Shown: positions 48,961 through 61,977 of the stretch, in pieces | Layout of the letters: each line of letters starts with the position of its first letter | Numbering within the stretch: position 1 is the stretch's first letter | DNA from: Rhopalosiphum padi | Lineage: Eukaryota; Arthropoda; Insecta; Hemiptera; Aphididae | Length of the DNA: 64,000 nt | Reading direction: 5' to 3' | NCBI RefSeq assembly: GCF_020882245.1 | Contig: NC_083598.1 | Location: 86,681,714 to 86,745,713 of the forward strand | Notes under the pieces: model-generated | What the model was told of the DNA's origin: nothing | What the model saw: the letters and a program-made list of their open reading frames with translations, nothing else | The model's database searches: none | Position numbers and translations under genes: made by a program

Positions 48961-49783
48961 TATAGGTAGGTTAAAGTAATAACGATAGTAATACACGAAA
49001 AACCACGGCTTACGTGAAACTTTTTAATGACTCTTTGAGTAGAAATTATATTTCGTATATTAGTTCGATAACTACGCGAATCGCGGTGATGTTGTATTAC
49101 GGTAAATATGTCGAAGAATATTTAACGCGTTTAACATTATTACATTAATATATAATACCTACATAAGTTAGTCTAGGTGACCCCAGATCTGGCAAACTCG
49201 ATAGATGAGGTTTATTCGTGTACTTGTTTATAAATATGTGGGAAATATACATATTATTGTACCTTTCATAATATTATGTTTTACTGCCGTCACTGCAGCT
49301 ATATTACGTTATATTTATATTCTTATTCAACGAGATATAATTATATAATGTTATTTACTCCTATTTGTATTTTAAAATGTTTTTAGGTAAGCTGATTAGT
49401 ACCTAGTTAATGGGTTGTAAGAAAACATAATTATACTTAAAGCAAATAATTGACCAAGGACTATTAATGTGCACATGTTTGGTTTTTTTTAATTAGTTTA
49501 CGAAATAATTCAATTTAAATGCAATTTATTGAATATTATTATTATAAATTTCACGCGACTTAAATAAAATCAAAAAAAAAAAAAAATCTTGAAGTACTTA
49601 GAAAATTAAAATGTATTTTACATTATAATTTTAAGTATTTGAAGCACTCGGAACTATATAAGTATACATAGAGTAATTATTTTATGAAACAACACTCAAT
49701 ATTTCAAAATCTATTAGTTACTTAATTTCCAGTCGAAATAAAACAATTTTGTTAAGTATTTTACTTTTTTGAATGATAATTCA

Positions 49784-49826
49784 ATTTTTAATTTCATATT
49801 CTAATTCAGAATATGAAATTAAAAAT
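49784..49826. repeat. 43-nt hairpin: 19-bp perfect stem, 5-nt loop
   Basis: ATTTTTAATTTCATATTCT (49784-49802) and AGAATATGAAATTAAAAAT (49808-49826) are exact reverse complements around AATTC. This is the longest perfect inverted repeat I found in the window. The loop is too small for a usual microRNA precursor. Confidence 0.85.
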
Positions 49827-51731
49827 GTACGTTATTGTCATTAAAGAAATTAAAAACTTAAAAAATTATAACAATAATAAATATAATGTTTTATTGTGAC
49901 CAGAAATTAAGTAAAATTTTTTTTTTTTTTTTTAATAATAGATTATAAAATAGTGAATTTTATTCGATCAATGAATCATTCAATAAAGAACAATGCTATA
50001 TTAATGATACTTTTATTTATACACTATGTGTGTATGTATATATGTTATAAATGGATTTCCATTTATGAATAAGTAGACCGTAAAATCCGTCCATACTACC
50101 AAAATCTGGAGTTAAAAATTTCACATTAAAAAAAAATAAAATAGTTTACAATAGTTAGCACCTACATAAATAGTAAAATGACTAAAATGATTAAATGTTA
50201 AATAAAAACATATACATTATGGGACATTGAGTTTAGACCGTGCATTATGTACGCATGCATATTATAATATAGTATAATATGATACTTATTGGCTATTATT
50301 ATGTAGAATCATCTTTTGACAAAAAATGTACTCTGAATAAAGCTCTGTTTTCTCTTAACTGTACTTATTAAAATGAATAAAAATTTTATTGTAATGTACA
50401 AAAAAAATAGTCGTTGTAAGATATTTGAATTTAAAAATAATTCATAACTCATGAACAAATTATAAAAAAATAATGTTAGATAATACTCAAGCCCCCTAAA
50501 TTCAAAGGCCTATTCTTATATAAATAAATAAATTACCAATGAATTATCTACGAATTGTGCATATTTTTTAGCAACTGAACTGTATTGTAATAATTATAAT
50601 ATTATATAATATACTTATATACATTAAAACGTACAATTTGAAATTATTAATATGTTAATTATCATATGCTGTCTCTTATATAAAATTATAAGATTAAAAG
50701 TGATATCATTTAATTGTCAAAATTCCAGTGCCAATGAAGTTTAAAAATGGTCACTTTAAAAAAAAAATATGTCACAACTATTTGAAAAAAAATTAATTGG
50801 TGTCTATCTTTAATGACATTAACTACAATAATTAACAAATTATCCAAAATGTCATGCATTAAATTCAATCATTCTCCCTTAAAATTATTAGTAGATATCC
50901 TTAGGGATATAAAAACTTATGAGAAAATTAAAAAAACAACATTTTTAAGATACCTATTGTTGTTTTTTTTTTTTTTTAATATTTCATATTATAATTTATA
51001 CATATACTTTACTTTGTTAAGAATAAAAAGTTAAACTAACAACAATTTTTTAAAAAGATGTTTAATTTAGTTATTAGATTTAAATGTTAGTGTACCTAAT
51101 ATTGTGTATTTGTGTATACTAATTGAATTAACAAGTACACTTATATTTACCAAAATTGTGAACAAAAAGTTTATCTGACTGTTGGTTATAAATTATAACT
51201 TATAATACTTTAATAGATGCCGGAACATTAGTAACATATAATACGTATAATATCCACTTTATCTGAATATAAATCCAAACGTGTTTGACTTGTATAATTT
51301 GTAGTTATTTTCGAACCTTTTAAAAAAATCGTTAGAGTAATTATAGCAATTCTAACTGATGAAATTGTTTGATTAACAATATAATAATGAATTATTTTGT
51401 TTACGTTTGATATTTGTTATTAACATAACATTATACGAGTAGCATTATTACATATTTATTGCAGTTAAATTAAAAAAATAATTTTAAAATTAATTAATAT
51501 TTTTTTTATCATTATTATTATTCTTTTTAAACATTTTATACATAGGTACATTGTTTCATTAACTTAATTACGTTCATAATGATGTTAATCATTCGTTTTA
51601 TTAACATTTAGCTGTAGGTATAATTGGCAAATAATACACTTTAAAGCATAATTATAATCAACAAATATATAATATAATATATTATTATTATAAATTAAAT
51701 TTTAAAATTATATACATTATTAATTATTAAT

Positions 51732-51756
51732 TCTCTCTCTCTCTCTCTCTCTCTCT
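51732..51756. repeat. (TC)n microsatellite
   Basis: TCTCTC for 25 bases in an AT desert. Confidence 0.9.
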
Positions 51757-52586
51757 TTCTATGATTTAAATTTTGCACGTTTACGTTGTGTCCAAAAAAT
51801 ATATTTATTTGTTTCATATTATTATAAAAAAAATTTCAAATGCAATTCACCGTGAATAGATTAAAACCAACGTTAAACTTCAAAATATATGTTTATAGAT
51901 ATCATGTTATTAATAACTCGGTAATTAACAGGATACTTTACGTTTTTATTGCGTGAAATAAAGATCATGTTAATAAGATAAATTACAAACATTATTTACA
52001 GTACTTATAATATGTCGTACCTATAGGTATTTAAATTTATTTAGTGATATTTAAACATTTTAAGTCATGTGTGAACCTCTAATTATTATTTATTACTTAT
52101 ATTTGTAACTTCATGAATATATAAAATATATATAATATATATATAGTAACTATCAAGTGTGGGCGAATATTGATGCATTCAATTTAATCTTAAACCATTA
52201 TATATATATTTATTTTAAAAAAGCTGTTTCTCTTGACGGCTAATAAATTGTTATCAAACAGTTGGGAAGATTATAAATTTTTTTTTATTTTAATTCTTAG
52301 ATATTTTTCTCAGATATCAATTTTATATATTGTTAAGTGTATAAAAATGTATGCCTAAATATTTAAAAATGTATTGGTACTTTAATCAAGTATCAATTTT
52401 CAGTTAATCATAACATTTTTTTTTTTTATAAAGTTACTATATTTATAAACATAATACTATATATAGCTTTGTACTCATACATTAAATGTATAAATATCAT
52501 ATAAGAGTCAGTTTAATTAAATTGTATAATAATTCAGTATGTTTTTTTTTTTGTTTCCGGTCGGATTTTGTTATTCTCAAACTCAG

Positions 52587-52598
52587 GACCCTATCACT
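52587..52598 (+). CDS. sowah: Candidate 12-nt microexon encoding Asp-Pro-Ile-Thr of the SOWAH-like gene
   Basis: GACCCTATCACT lies between TTCTCAAACTCAG and the perfect donor GTAAGTAAAC. In phase 0, as required after 7407, it reads D-P-I-T. The family continues after K-[RK] with D-F-I-T-G-F-T or D-P-x-T/S-G-Y-T, so DPIT is what should come next, leaving the following exon to start with glycine in phase 0. This implies an intron of 45,179 nt and a very small exon, both unusual but known in insects. Twelve bases can occur by chance and no downstream ankyrin exon was found in the remaining 11.4 kb, so this is an inference built on position-specific family expectation plus splice signals. Confidence 0.38.
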
Positions 52599-52599
52599 G

Positions 52600-54420
52600 T
52601 AAGTAAACACTTTTTATACGACCTATTTCTTATTTGAAACCGTATATATTAATTATTGTTGTTTTCGCATTTTTCATCACCTGTTGACTTGGCCTTTTTC
52701 CGGATACTACAACAGAGCGTGAGTATTGGTTATATTTAGTATCTATTAAAATAATTAATAATAGTATAATAGTGGTAAGTAACCAAACTATTAACTAAAC
52801 CTATGTATTATGCAAATCAGGAATATAATTAATTTATATCAATACATTGGAATTTTTTATCAATGTGTTGCTTAGAAACTACGTTTGAACTTCTCAACTT
52901 AATTATGCTGTTCTATAGTAATAATAATGTGCCTTTGTGTTCCTGTAGACGCTTTAAAGTTTGAAATTGAGCATTGTAAGGTATTAATTGCAGAGACGGT
53001 ATTATTATTATTTTTTTTTTTTTTTTGACAATTTTTAATGCACTTATCTAATGATTGATATTCTCAGCAGTTTTCCTATAATTATACAACATTAACCAAA
53101 ACGCGTTTTTTCTCTTGTCCACATTTACATAATGTACAGAATTATATGCATATCTAAATAACTGCGTACGAGTGTACCTATACGGTTAGGTTTTTTTTCT
53201 TCAGACGTATTTGTTGACGTGTTAAAATATCGTTTTCATCAATTTTTTTTCCACCGTCGTCCACTATGTAATGTAGTGGGAAAAAAACTGATCGATTTCA
53301 TAAATAATAAAACAAAATGATCAGAGTGGAAACATGAACTGAACAACGTTCCGGTTTAGTAGGTTTAACTCTTGATTAAAAGTATACTTGTAAACATATT
53401 CGTTGTAAAGAGATGATAAAATTAATATAGGTACATACACACATTATATTATTATGCCGAATGAAATATTAACCAACTGCAATTGTACGTTTACGCATAA
53501 CGCTTGTGTTTATTTTAATAATTTGATTTTAAAAAAAAATTTAAAAAACTGTAAGTACATATTATTATATAATATTGTGTATGTAAATACTATTCCTTAA
53601 TTTGTTGTATGATTATATGGTAGTTGGATCCTAACCCTTTAAAATACAAACCGTACTTGAGTCGTTAAGCGGTTTCTGTTTCCTATGTATATATATCCGA
53701 AAGATATATTTTGTCGTTCGCAAGAGTTTTGGTTAAAGCGCATTAACTTGCAGGGTAGATGAAACTTATATATAGGGTACATAGTATCTCACCGTTATTG
53801 TCTCACCCGTTGACAACTTTATTATTACATAATGTTTTTGAAATATGATATAATTTACGAAAATTTTGACTGTTTGATGAAGTTACAATTAGCACTTTAT
53901 AGTTGACCTTATATCTCTAAATAATTAATAAATAATTATTTTGTTTTCGTGTTTCTTATAAATCTGTGGTACGCAATATGAAATATAACGAAATTTATTT
54001 CTAGCTATAGTTGTTTTAATTTAAAGTCCATATATATTATATACTCATTTGTCGTTAGTCGTTAATATATTCGAGCTGATTATATAGTAAAGGATGTGTT
54101 TGCAGTTTGCACTATGACACACTCAATAAGACACCAAACAATGTCTATTGATACTTCTGTAATTTACAAAGATAACTTTTATTGTTCACGTGGTATATAT
54201 TATACTGTATATTTAATATTGTGTATGTACATGATATATTGTAAACATTACAGTGTAGTAAAGAGTAAACTAAATCCTGTCCGTGTTGACAATATCGCTA
54301 ACGTCCGGATTTAAGTCCAGTTTATAACCAGTAGTAGGGACGTGTATTGTAATATTATTATTATGTAGTAATAATATACCTATTAATATAATGTATAATA
54401 CCTACGTATTATACGTGTAT
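52600..54420. other. AT-rich noncoding sequence after the candidate microexon
   Basis: A second acceptor-donor pair only 3 nt apart (ACAACAG|AGC|GTGAGT near 52720-52735) is probably chance. Octamer ATGCAAAT at 52810-52817. No ankyrin exon seen. Confidence 0.5.
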
Positions 54421-54424
54421 TATA

Positions 54425-54960
54425 ATATGGTACACCCGCGTATTATAACGTGTCTGCCGATGATCGGCCGTTTGTCGATCGTGTAGATATGATTTCAGGT
54501 GGGTTTTCTAATCTTTCGGAATCTCTATCGTTTTTGATATTTAAAAATATTTATTCTTTTATACATTATATTAATATGTGTATGTATATATTAAGAACGT
54601 TATCCGGCCCCGGGTGGCCATTAATTCGGAGCACATAATACGCGATGACCGGCGTATCTGTATCTGTTATAATAGGTATATATATGAACGTATAATACCC
54701 CATACCTGCAATAATGTACTTATATAAACTGCACCGATATTATATTTTATCATATACGAATAAACGCGCGTATATAAACCATTGTAGCGTACTTTTTTTG
54801 TATACACATAATATACCTATATATTATATTATATATAAAATTATAAAATATTCTCTGCGATCGAACCGTTCGATAGTGTCCGCGGGAGGACTATTAAGAA
54901 ATAACATATCGTATACATTATATATACCTATATACGTACGTATTATATATATATATATTT
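54425..54960. other. Mixed noncoding sequence
   Basis: CpG words at 54450-54490 (TGCCGATGATCGGCCG, GTCGATCGTG) and 54605-54650 (ATCCGGCCCCGGGTGG), otherwise TATA-rich. No gene recognised. Confidence 0.45.
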
Positions 54961-54964
54961 TTTT

Positions 54965-55350
54965 TTCCCCTTGAAATTTGTTCCGCGAGCGCGCGCCCGC
55001 GTGAGAAGGCGTCCGGCCGGGGGCTTCGGGGGGGCTGCGGCGTCGGGTGCGCGTCTATATAATATAACCGACAATTAGAGCGTTAATACGACGGACGGCA
55101 GAGATTGCCCAAGGGCTGCCGGCCGGCCAGGGATGGTATTCGGTCAGAGATCCGCCGCGCCGATAAGAGGTGATGTACGCATATATACGAAGCCACGGAA
55201 GCCGTTTCGGGTCGGATGAGGAAAAAAAATTACTCCTAGTGTACATGTAATATTTATATGTAATATGTATGTATTTATGCGTCTGTGTGTGTGTGCGCGC
55301 ATGTGTATATGCCGTCGTAAGTACTACCCGCCGCCGCAATAACTCCCTCC
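54965..55350. promoter_or_regulatory. GC-rich island
   Basis: GCGAGCGCGCGCCCGCG, AAGGCGTCCGGCCGGGGG, GGGGCTGCGGCGTCGGG and AGGGCTGCCGGCCGGCCAGG make this one of the most GC-rich stretches. It abuts a TA/T-run, and CGACAATTAGAGCG lies within. No convincing frame; the (TG)n that follows shapes a His/Thr-rich minus frame. Confidence 0.3.
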
Positions 55351-55354
55351 GGGT

Positions 55355-58300
55355 CTAGGTTCATGCTAATGAGGACACCTGTCCTAATAAAATTTACATT
55401 CATTTTACATAAACATTTTTGTTTTTTTTTTATCACGTTATAATAACCGCGTTTAGAAAACGTATATAATACACACACGCGCGTAATGTGCGTTTGTGTG
55501 TGTATATGTGTGTGTTGATATTATTATTTCGTTGTATAGTCTCGCGAGAAATTGTTGTTGTATAGCAACGGTTTATTATATATACTATATAGTATATAAT
55601 ATACGGTATGTATGTATGTATACATCACGTGCGTATATAATATGTTTGTCGCGACTCTTCAAATGTCATCGGTAGACAGTATTATACACAGTACAACTAC
55701 TAACTACTAGTAGTGTTATATAGTAGTTTTTGTATTTATTTACACGATACTTTCGGTGTACCCATAACGTACGGTAGCTGCAACAGATGTCACAGTTGAC
55801 GTTTTCACTGATTATAAAAATGAAAAGAAAATAAACAGCAAAGTAAATTATACCCACTCGACGCGATCGAAATTAGACGTGTTCGTATATGTACGAGTAT
55901 TATTATTATGGTGTACGTTGTATATTATATATAGTTGTGACTTGTGTCCATTGCAGCACCGTATACAGCCGAGTAATCACGATGCATGTGATGCGGACGA
56001 TGACTATATATTTCGTGCGTCTACTTGTTTTTATAATACAATATAATACGTATATTTACGATTTCCAGGGCTTGGAACTTAATGCTCTTAAAAAGTACTA
56101 TAATATATTCGTAGGTAATGCGCTTTAAATAGTATAATAATATTAATTATTATTATTATTATTATTATACACATATTTTTTTTAATTAAAACTTTTATAA
56201 AGCTATATTTATAGTAAAGCCCTGAGATATTTTATTATTTATTTATTTAATTAATTTAATGTGGCTTTACAACTTCATTCTAAAATCACATTAATACTAA
56301 AATAAATAGTAATAATATGTTTATTTACGAATCATTTTTGTGTCAACCTTACAATACATAGATATATAGATAAAATACAATAAAATAAAATAAAAAAAGA
56401 ATCAAGTAAGAGTTTATAATATTTTCATTCATCTAATAAGCTATATTAGCTTGTGATAGAGGTTTTTATAAGAAGTTCATAAAGAACTTTAAACATTTTC
56501 CTTTAATGAAAATATTATTATAATAATTTTTAGTTCTTCCATTCGGTAATACATCTTTAAAACAAATAAATAATATAGAAATTTAAATTTAAATCAAGCA
56601 CCATTATTTAATCTCGATTAAAAATAATTTAAATTCAATTTCGTGGAAACACGAATCAATTAACCAACGAACAGAGGTATAGTCAAAATAACTACCTTAA
56701 AGTGCTTATCTTATCACTTATCAACTATGGTAATTGAACAGCATTTTTGAATACAATTATATTTTGATAAAATGTATAAAATATAGATTATTATATATTG
56801 TTTTTTATACAAATTGAAGTACTTCAAATTAATCTAATTAATTATATTTTGATTTACAAATTTCGATTATCATTATTCATCCAATAGGTATGCTTTAAAA
56901 ATTAAAAATGGAAAAATAAAATATATGTGACTAAGACTTAGAAATACATAATATGTAATATAACTTTTAAATTTTTTTTCCATAGTGTCGAAATACATTT
57001 TTAACTTATTATTATAGCAATAAATCTAACAGTCCATAAAAAAACATGCAAATGCAACAACTTCCAAATCCCAAATATTGATATTCACTTGAATATATTA
57101 CTATTATTATTCTGTCTTTCCAATCCCTTTTGTCGACGTAATAAAACGCTCTATTATGTAATGATAACATAGTGGAATTCGTTTTCGTTTAAAAATAAAA
57201 TAATTCTTACGTTTTAGTACTTTAGCGAAGTGTATAATAAATCATTCGTAATTAAGTGGTATTTGCGACTTACGATTTTCTACTACACGTTCCCGCTAGA
57301 AATTCGAAAAATCCTAATAATTTTTAAATCTTCCAAAAATATTTCTATTCTATATAGTCCATACACTCTGTTTTACGTTATTCGTACTTAAACTTAAAAT
57401 ACTCTAACAGAAATTGATAATTTCAATATTTTTTTTTGTTTTACATCAATATAATCTTGTAACTACCATAATAAAATAAAAAAATAATAAAAAATAATAA
57501 TATAAAATCTTATATTTTATTGTATTTCAGTATTTGTATTAAAAATGATAAGAGCACTTATTACTGTTATCGAAGTATATATTTACTATTAATTTGTACT
57601 TGGTTATAGAAACTATGTTTTGTTTTAATATAATAATTGAATTGTGTGGCCTTTTTCAACTAGTTATAACTTAATAGTATAGATACCTATATATTTTAAG
57701 CAATTTACGGTCGTTATTAGTAATAATTGTTGATGTTTACAAAATTAATAAGTCCTTAATAGCAAATTTATGAAAATATTCTTTGAATTATTAAAATATA
57801 ATTATCATGTATTACGTATAAATACAATCGTTAAATAGATATTTGAAAATAATAAAACTATAATTATTATATTGGCATGCCGATAAAATTATGAACATTT
57901 ACGCAACAAAATACAGAATAGTATATTATATTAATAGATTACTTAGATTTATTAGTTATTATTATACTTGAATGTCGATTGACTAAATTTTTCAAGTTTT
58001 TAACGTAAAAATATTTTCAATTATTCTAGTTATATCGAATGGAACAATAATTGAGTATGGCTCGTGTTGTTTGTACTACTACATATCGTACAGATAAAAC
58101 TTTTTGTTACTGTTTTTGAAACGAAACAAGTATAATTTATGTAGAATGTTGTAAATGAATTTGTCAGTTGCAAAAAAGATGGATCGTGTTTTTTATACAG
58201 ACACACACGCACACATACAGTGCATAGCATTGCCAACATATCATGCGTATATATGAATAACCGAGCCACAATGATGGATTATAAGATAATTGCTCGGGTT

Positions 58301-58480
58301 ATAATATAAAATTAAAACAGAAAAAAAAACAAAACAGTAGATGAGGATAGTATATACATTCGTGTAATATTTTTTCGAAATTTATAACTGCCCGGTTGGT
58401 TGTCCGTCCAATTAATTTTTTTAGAAGCCCGGGAAAAAAATAATGTAATATATAAACAATATAAACATTTATTTTCTTTT
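55355..58480. other. AT-rich noncoding sequence
   Basis: (TTA)n at 56146-56168. After an acceptor-like ATTGCAG (55957) a frame reads HRIQPSNHDACDADDDYIF before a stop, with no donor and no family match. Octamer ATGCAAAT at 57046-57053. No gene called. Confidence 0.5.
56146..56168. repeat. (ATT)n microsatellite
   Basis: ATT triplet run. Confidence 0.85.
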
Positions 58481-58484
58481 AGTT

Positions 58485-58630
58485 CTTATTTTTCCGCGCC
58501 CCGCCGCCGTCACCAAAACATTCGGAAAATGTGGTGGTGATCTTTCACGATGCAACGCTTGCACACGTTTAGAATACGAAATGATAAGCAAACTTACAAA
58601 CGTGCGCGCGCGTGTGTGTATTTTTTCGGT
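58485..58630. promoter_or_regulatory. Small GC island with imperfect inverted repeat
   Basis: TTCCGCGCCCCGCCGCCG, then CACCAAAACATT and AAAATGTGGTGG in opposed orientation around CGG. No frame. Weak regulatory candidate. Confidence 0.22.
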
Positions 58631-58844
58631 TATAATTTCTGAAGAATGTGGTTTTACAAACGCGCATACGCGGTCTTGTATTTATATACTATATATATAT
58701 ATATTTATATATAACTACACGTAATATTTACATACCACGTTCTCAGCGTCTACACACGTAGGCTAAACTTTTTTCGGTAGGCGTCATCGTTTCTGTATAT
58801 GGCCGAGGTAAAACAATATATATAAAATATGTTGTGCTAGTATA

Positions 58845-58846
58845 AT

Positions 58847-58882
<36 letters not shown>
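58845..58882. repeat. T-run plus (TTA)n microsatellite
   Basis: A T-run followed by an uninterrupted ATT repeat. Confidence 0.85.
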
Positions 58883-59096
58883 TATATTTCGTTATTTTTT
58901 TTATTTTTATGATATATGTTTCCTCGGGTTTTCTACCGTGGTGCTCACCATAATTCAGATCCACCGCACAGATATCCGCGTATAATTTATGTGTGTTCAA
59001 CCAACACGGTAGCCTACGAGACATGCGTGGATATTACGGCGTGGGGCTCTTATCACGAATCGAGATTTTTCGACGTTGTTTGAAATTGGCTTCTAA

Positions 59097-59150
59097 ACAC
59101 ACACACACACACACACATATACATACATACTTACATACATACATACATAT
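59097..59150. repeat. (AC)n joined to (CATA)n
   Basis: CA repeats pass into tetranucleotide CATA repeats; they encode His/Thr runs in the + frame. Confidence 0.88.
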
Positions 59151-60216
59151 GAGTTTATTATATATATTATTATCGTATAATATATATATATACACGAGTG
59201 CGTGTGTGTGTAATAATAATAATTTTATTATTATACGACACTCTTATATATATATACGATTATTGCGTTCGCGGCGCAAGGGATGTCCTTAATTTTTGTT
59301 CACCCGAAATTTATGGGCTCATGACTTTTGGCGCTGTCGGTCCTGAACACGGGTGCCCGTGAAGTATATAGATAACGATTTTGGCGACATAAAAAAAAAA
59401 CTTTATGTTTTCTAAAAATATCTAAGACTTTTGTATTTTATTTTTTCTACCATAATATAATAATGACGTTCCCAGAATAAATTAGAAGTCGCTGGTTTTA
59501 CAGTGTTCAAAAAATAAACGCAGAGGCTTTTTAAAAGCCCACAATATTTTATTTAAAACAAAAAAATAACGTTTCACTTCATGTTCGTACATAGGTATGA
59601 TATAAACATGTATAAGGCGATTTCACTCTTTATTCCTAATATTTGTGTAGTGTTTTATTATTATTAATATTGTTACATTATAACCCGTATCTCAATAATA
59701 TTTTCATATTAACTATTTAATCTAAAATAAATATCAACATAATAATCGCATATTTGGGATATGATAAAAATACCAGCGAAATTATATATTTAGATGTAAT
59801 AAACATATTTCAAAGAACGAACAATTTATTAGTTTATAAATTAAAACGTTAAAACATGTATTTTTTTTATGTATAAAATATGTAGTTTAGTGTGCACATA
59901 ATTCAAAAAAGACATTTATCAAAAAGAAAAATGTATATATTTTGAAAGTTTGTATATACATTATACATACTTCATATTATTATCATTAACCTACAATCAT
60001 TATGATCTCCGTGTTTTATAAATGTGTTTTTGTGTCTTATAATTTATATTATTTATAAAGGTATATTGTATATAATATGCTATCTTATAATATAAAGTGC
60101 TATAGTCGAACGTAGTTATGGGTTTTGAACATCAAATTGCCGTATACTTAAAACAATATAATAATATCATAATATTGATGTGTATTATAACTAATTTGTG
60201 TAATGTATTTTGTTCC

Positions 60217-60281
60217 ATGTGGACGACTCGGCCGTTCCCGAATGAATTCGGACATGCAACTGCGTCTGTCTACTGCAGTAT
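60217..60281 (+). other. Exon-like segment with ATG and donor
   Basis: ATG 60217 opens MWTTRPFPNEFGHATASVYC and 65 bases later meets TAT|GTGAGT. The sequence is much less AT-rich than its flanks. No in-frame stop lies immediately upstream, so the exon could begin earlier. No family recognised. It would end in phase 2, so it does not fit the phase-0 junctions of the SOWAH-like gene. Confidence 0.18.
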
Positions 60282-60434
60282 GTGAGTATTATATTTCCAT
60301 TTATTATTTTTTAATATGACTTATTCGTTAAATTTTTATATCAAGTTTAATAGTATTTAAATAATTTTTTATACAAATATAATATTTCTATTATTGCACA
60401 TGTACACATTATGAGAAATAAATAAATTTAAAAT

Positions 60435-60860
60435 GCGCAATAACCCGCGGTGAAAGAGCGAAAAAGAAAAATGTCTACTCGTATCCGCGTGGCGACCACC
60501 GGAACTTTGACCGACAGTTTCCTCACACGCGCACACATACACCGACGCACTGTTGAATAATGCTAATTAAAATCGGCCTGCCATTGTTTCCAATTAATTA
60601 TCATATTTGTATAATATGAGTTAAGCGTATTAAACAGTTTAATGCAATACATAGTGCAGGTATATAATATACAGTCGTAGTGTGCGTGAGTGTGGGAGGG
60701 AGAGGGTTTGATTATCATATATACCGTGTCAGGACGTGTTACAGTTTATGGGTTGTTTTCGTAGGAGTGCAAGCGCAGACTTGTAAAGTTATTGGCCTAA
60801 TGTAAAACACCCCCGCCACCGACATCCGGGTTCATGGCTTTATCCGGCACGTGTTTTGTG
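60435..60860. promoter_or_regulatory. Complex island with TAATTA and Sox-like cluster, candidate enhancer
   Basis: Within 45 bases lie GCTAATTAAAATC (60562-60574), CCATTGTTTCC (60581-60591, Sox-like) and CAATTAATTATC (60591-60602). CpG-rich CGTGGCGACCACCGG lies upstream and GCCACCGACATCCGGG downstream (about 60815). Repeats are nearly absent. This is the clearest homeodomain/Sox arrangement I saw; activity is inferred. Confidence 0.33.
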
Positions 60861-60864
60861 GTCA

Positions 60865-61975
60865 GTGTAAAATAATAAATATTTAAAAATGCATATTTCG
60901 ATAATATTCACACCGACCGCATTATAAAGTGTTAAGTGTACAATACCTATATGCATGTTATATGTAGATTAGTATTGGTATACGTGCATTGTGCATGGTA
61001 ACAGAGCTGGCCCAACTTTATTGATTGTTAGCGCGGTAGCTAAAACTTTCGTATTTAGATTAATATAAACAACTCTATAGCATATCAATAACATGTTTTA
61101 ATAAAAATAAATTTAAAACACATTTCTTGAGAAAAAAATCAGTTTTGGTCGATCTTCTATTTGGCAGTTACATTTGTGACATATATTTATATCTGTCTAA
61201 TGTATATTATGTTTCATCATTATTTAGTTCGCAAACATGAGGGTCATTTAAAAAAAAATAGCTAGGAAAAAATCATTAATAATATATAATTATATAAAAT
61301 ATGTGCTAAACCAGCTACTTAGCGGTACCTATTTATTTTACTTACAAATATAATTGATTTTTTGTTTATTGGAATATTAATTAATATAAATATTTTATTT
61401 TTTATTCGTAGTATTTTTATGCTTATGAAAATAATTTATTTTTGTTGGTTTCCCCGCATATAACGTCTCACTAATTTTGTAATAGAGTTCGAGTTTAGTG
61501 TTCATTAAAAATTATTGTTTTGCCGTCGGCAGTTTTCTACATCACGATATAATATGTAATTAAAATGTATTCTCTAAAATACGCGGTTTGTGCGATATTT
61601 TTTTACTATAATTTCCGGCAATTTAACAGTAAACATTTAGGTGTATATATCACTATGTGTGTGTGTGTGTGTGTCTATATATCTACATGTAACTATGTAA
61701 AATGTTCATTACAATTTTAAATTTTATTAAAAATATAAAATAATTGAAAAAACTAAAACAAGTTTATAAAGAATAGGTATGTTTTAATTTATCCTGGAAT
61801 GTTTTTTTTACCATACAAAAATGCAACAAACCTAAAGAAAAATATTATTCTAAAAAACCTATATTTTCAATATTACAATTCATTATTATTGTTTAAACTT
61901 ATTGTAGTACCTATATACGATGGAAAATATAATGGCGATATCCAATATAATATTTTTTTTTAAATAAATCTATGT
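60865..61975. other. AT-rich noncoding sequence
   Basis: (TG)n at 61656-61674; nothing else supportable. Confidence 0.6.
61656..61674. repeat. (TG)n microsatellite
   Basis: TGTGTG run of about 19 bases. Confidence 0.85.
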
Positions 61976-61977
61976 GG

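Larger units (their letters stand above)
48965..52555. other. AT-rich intronic sequence before the candidate microexon
   Basis: Long AT-desert containing the perfect hairpin at 49784-49826, a (TC)n tract at 51732-51756 and long T/A runs. No exon recognised. Confidence 0.6.
58885..60430. other. Mixed noncoding sequence
   Basis: It holds (AC)n at 59097-59117 and (CATA)n at 59118-59150. CpG-bearing unique sequence lies at 58930-59100 and 59260-59360. The exon-like 60217-60281 segment is listed separately. Confidence 0.45.

Noticed and set aside
52731..52733. 3-nt exon-like AGC between ACAACAG and GTGAGT
   Set aside because: Too short to support; probably chance splice-site words.
55957..56050. 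Open segment HRIQPSNHDACDADDDYIF after ATTGCAG
   Set aside because: No donor before the stop and no family match; acceptor signal is weak.
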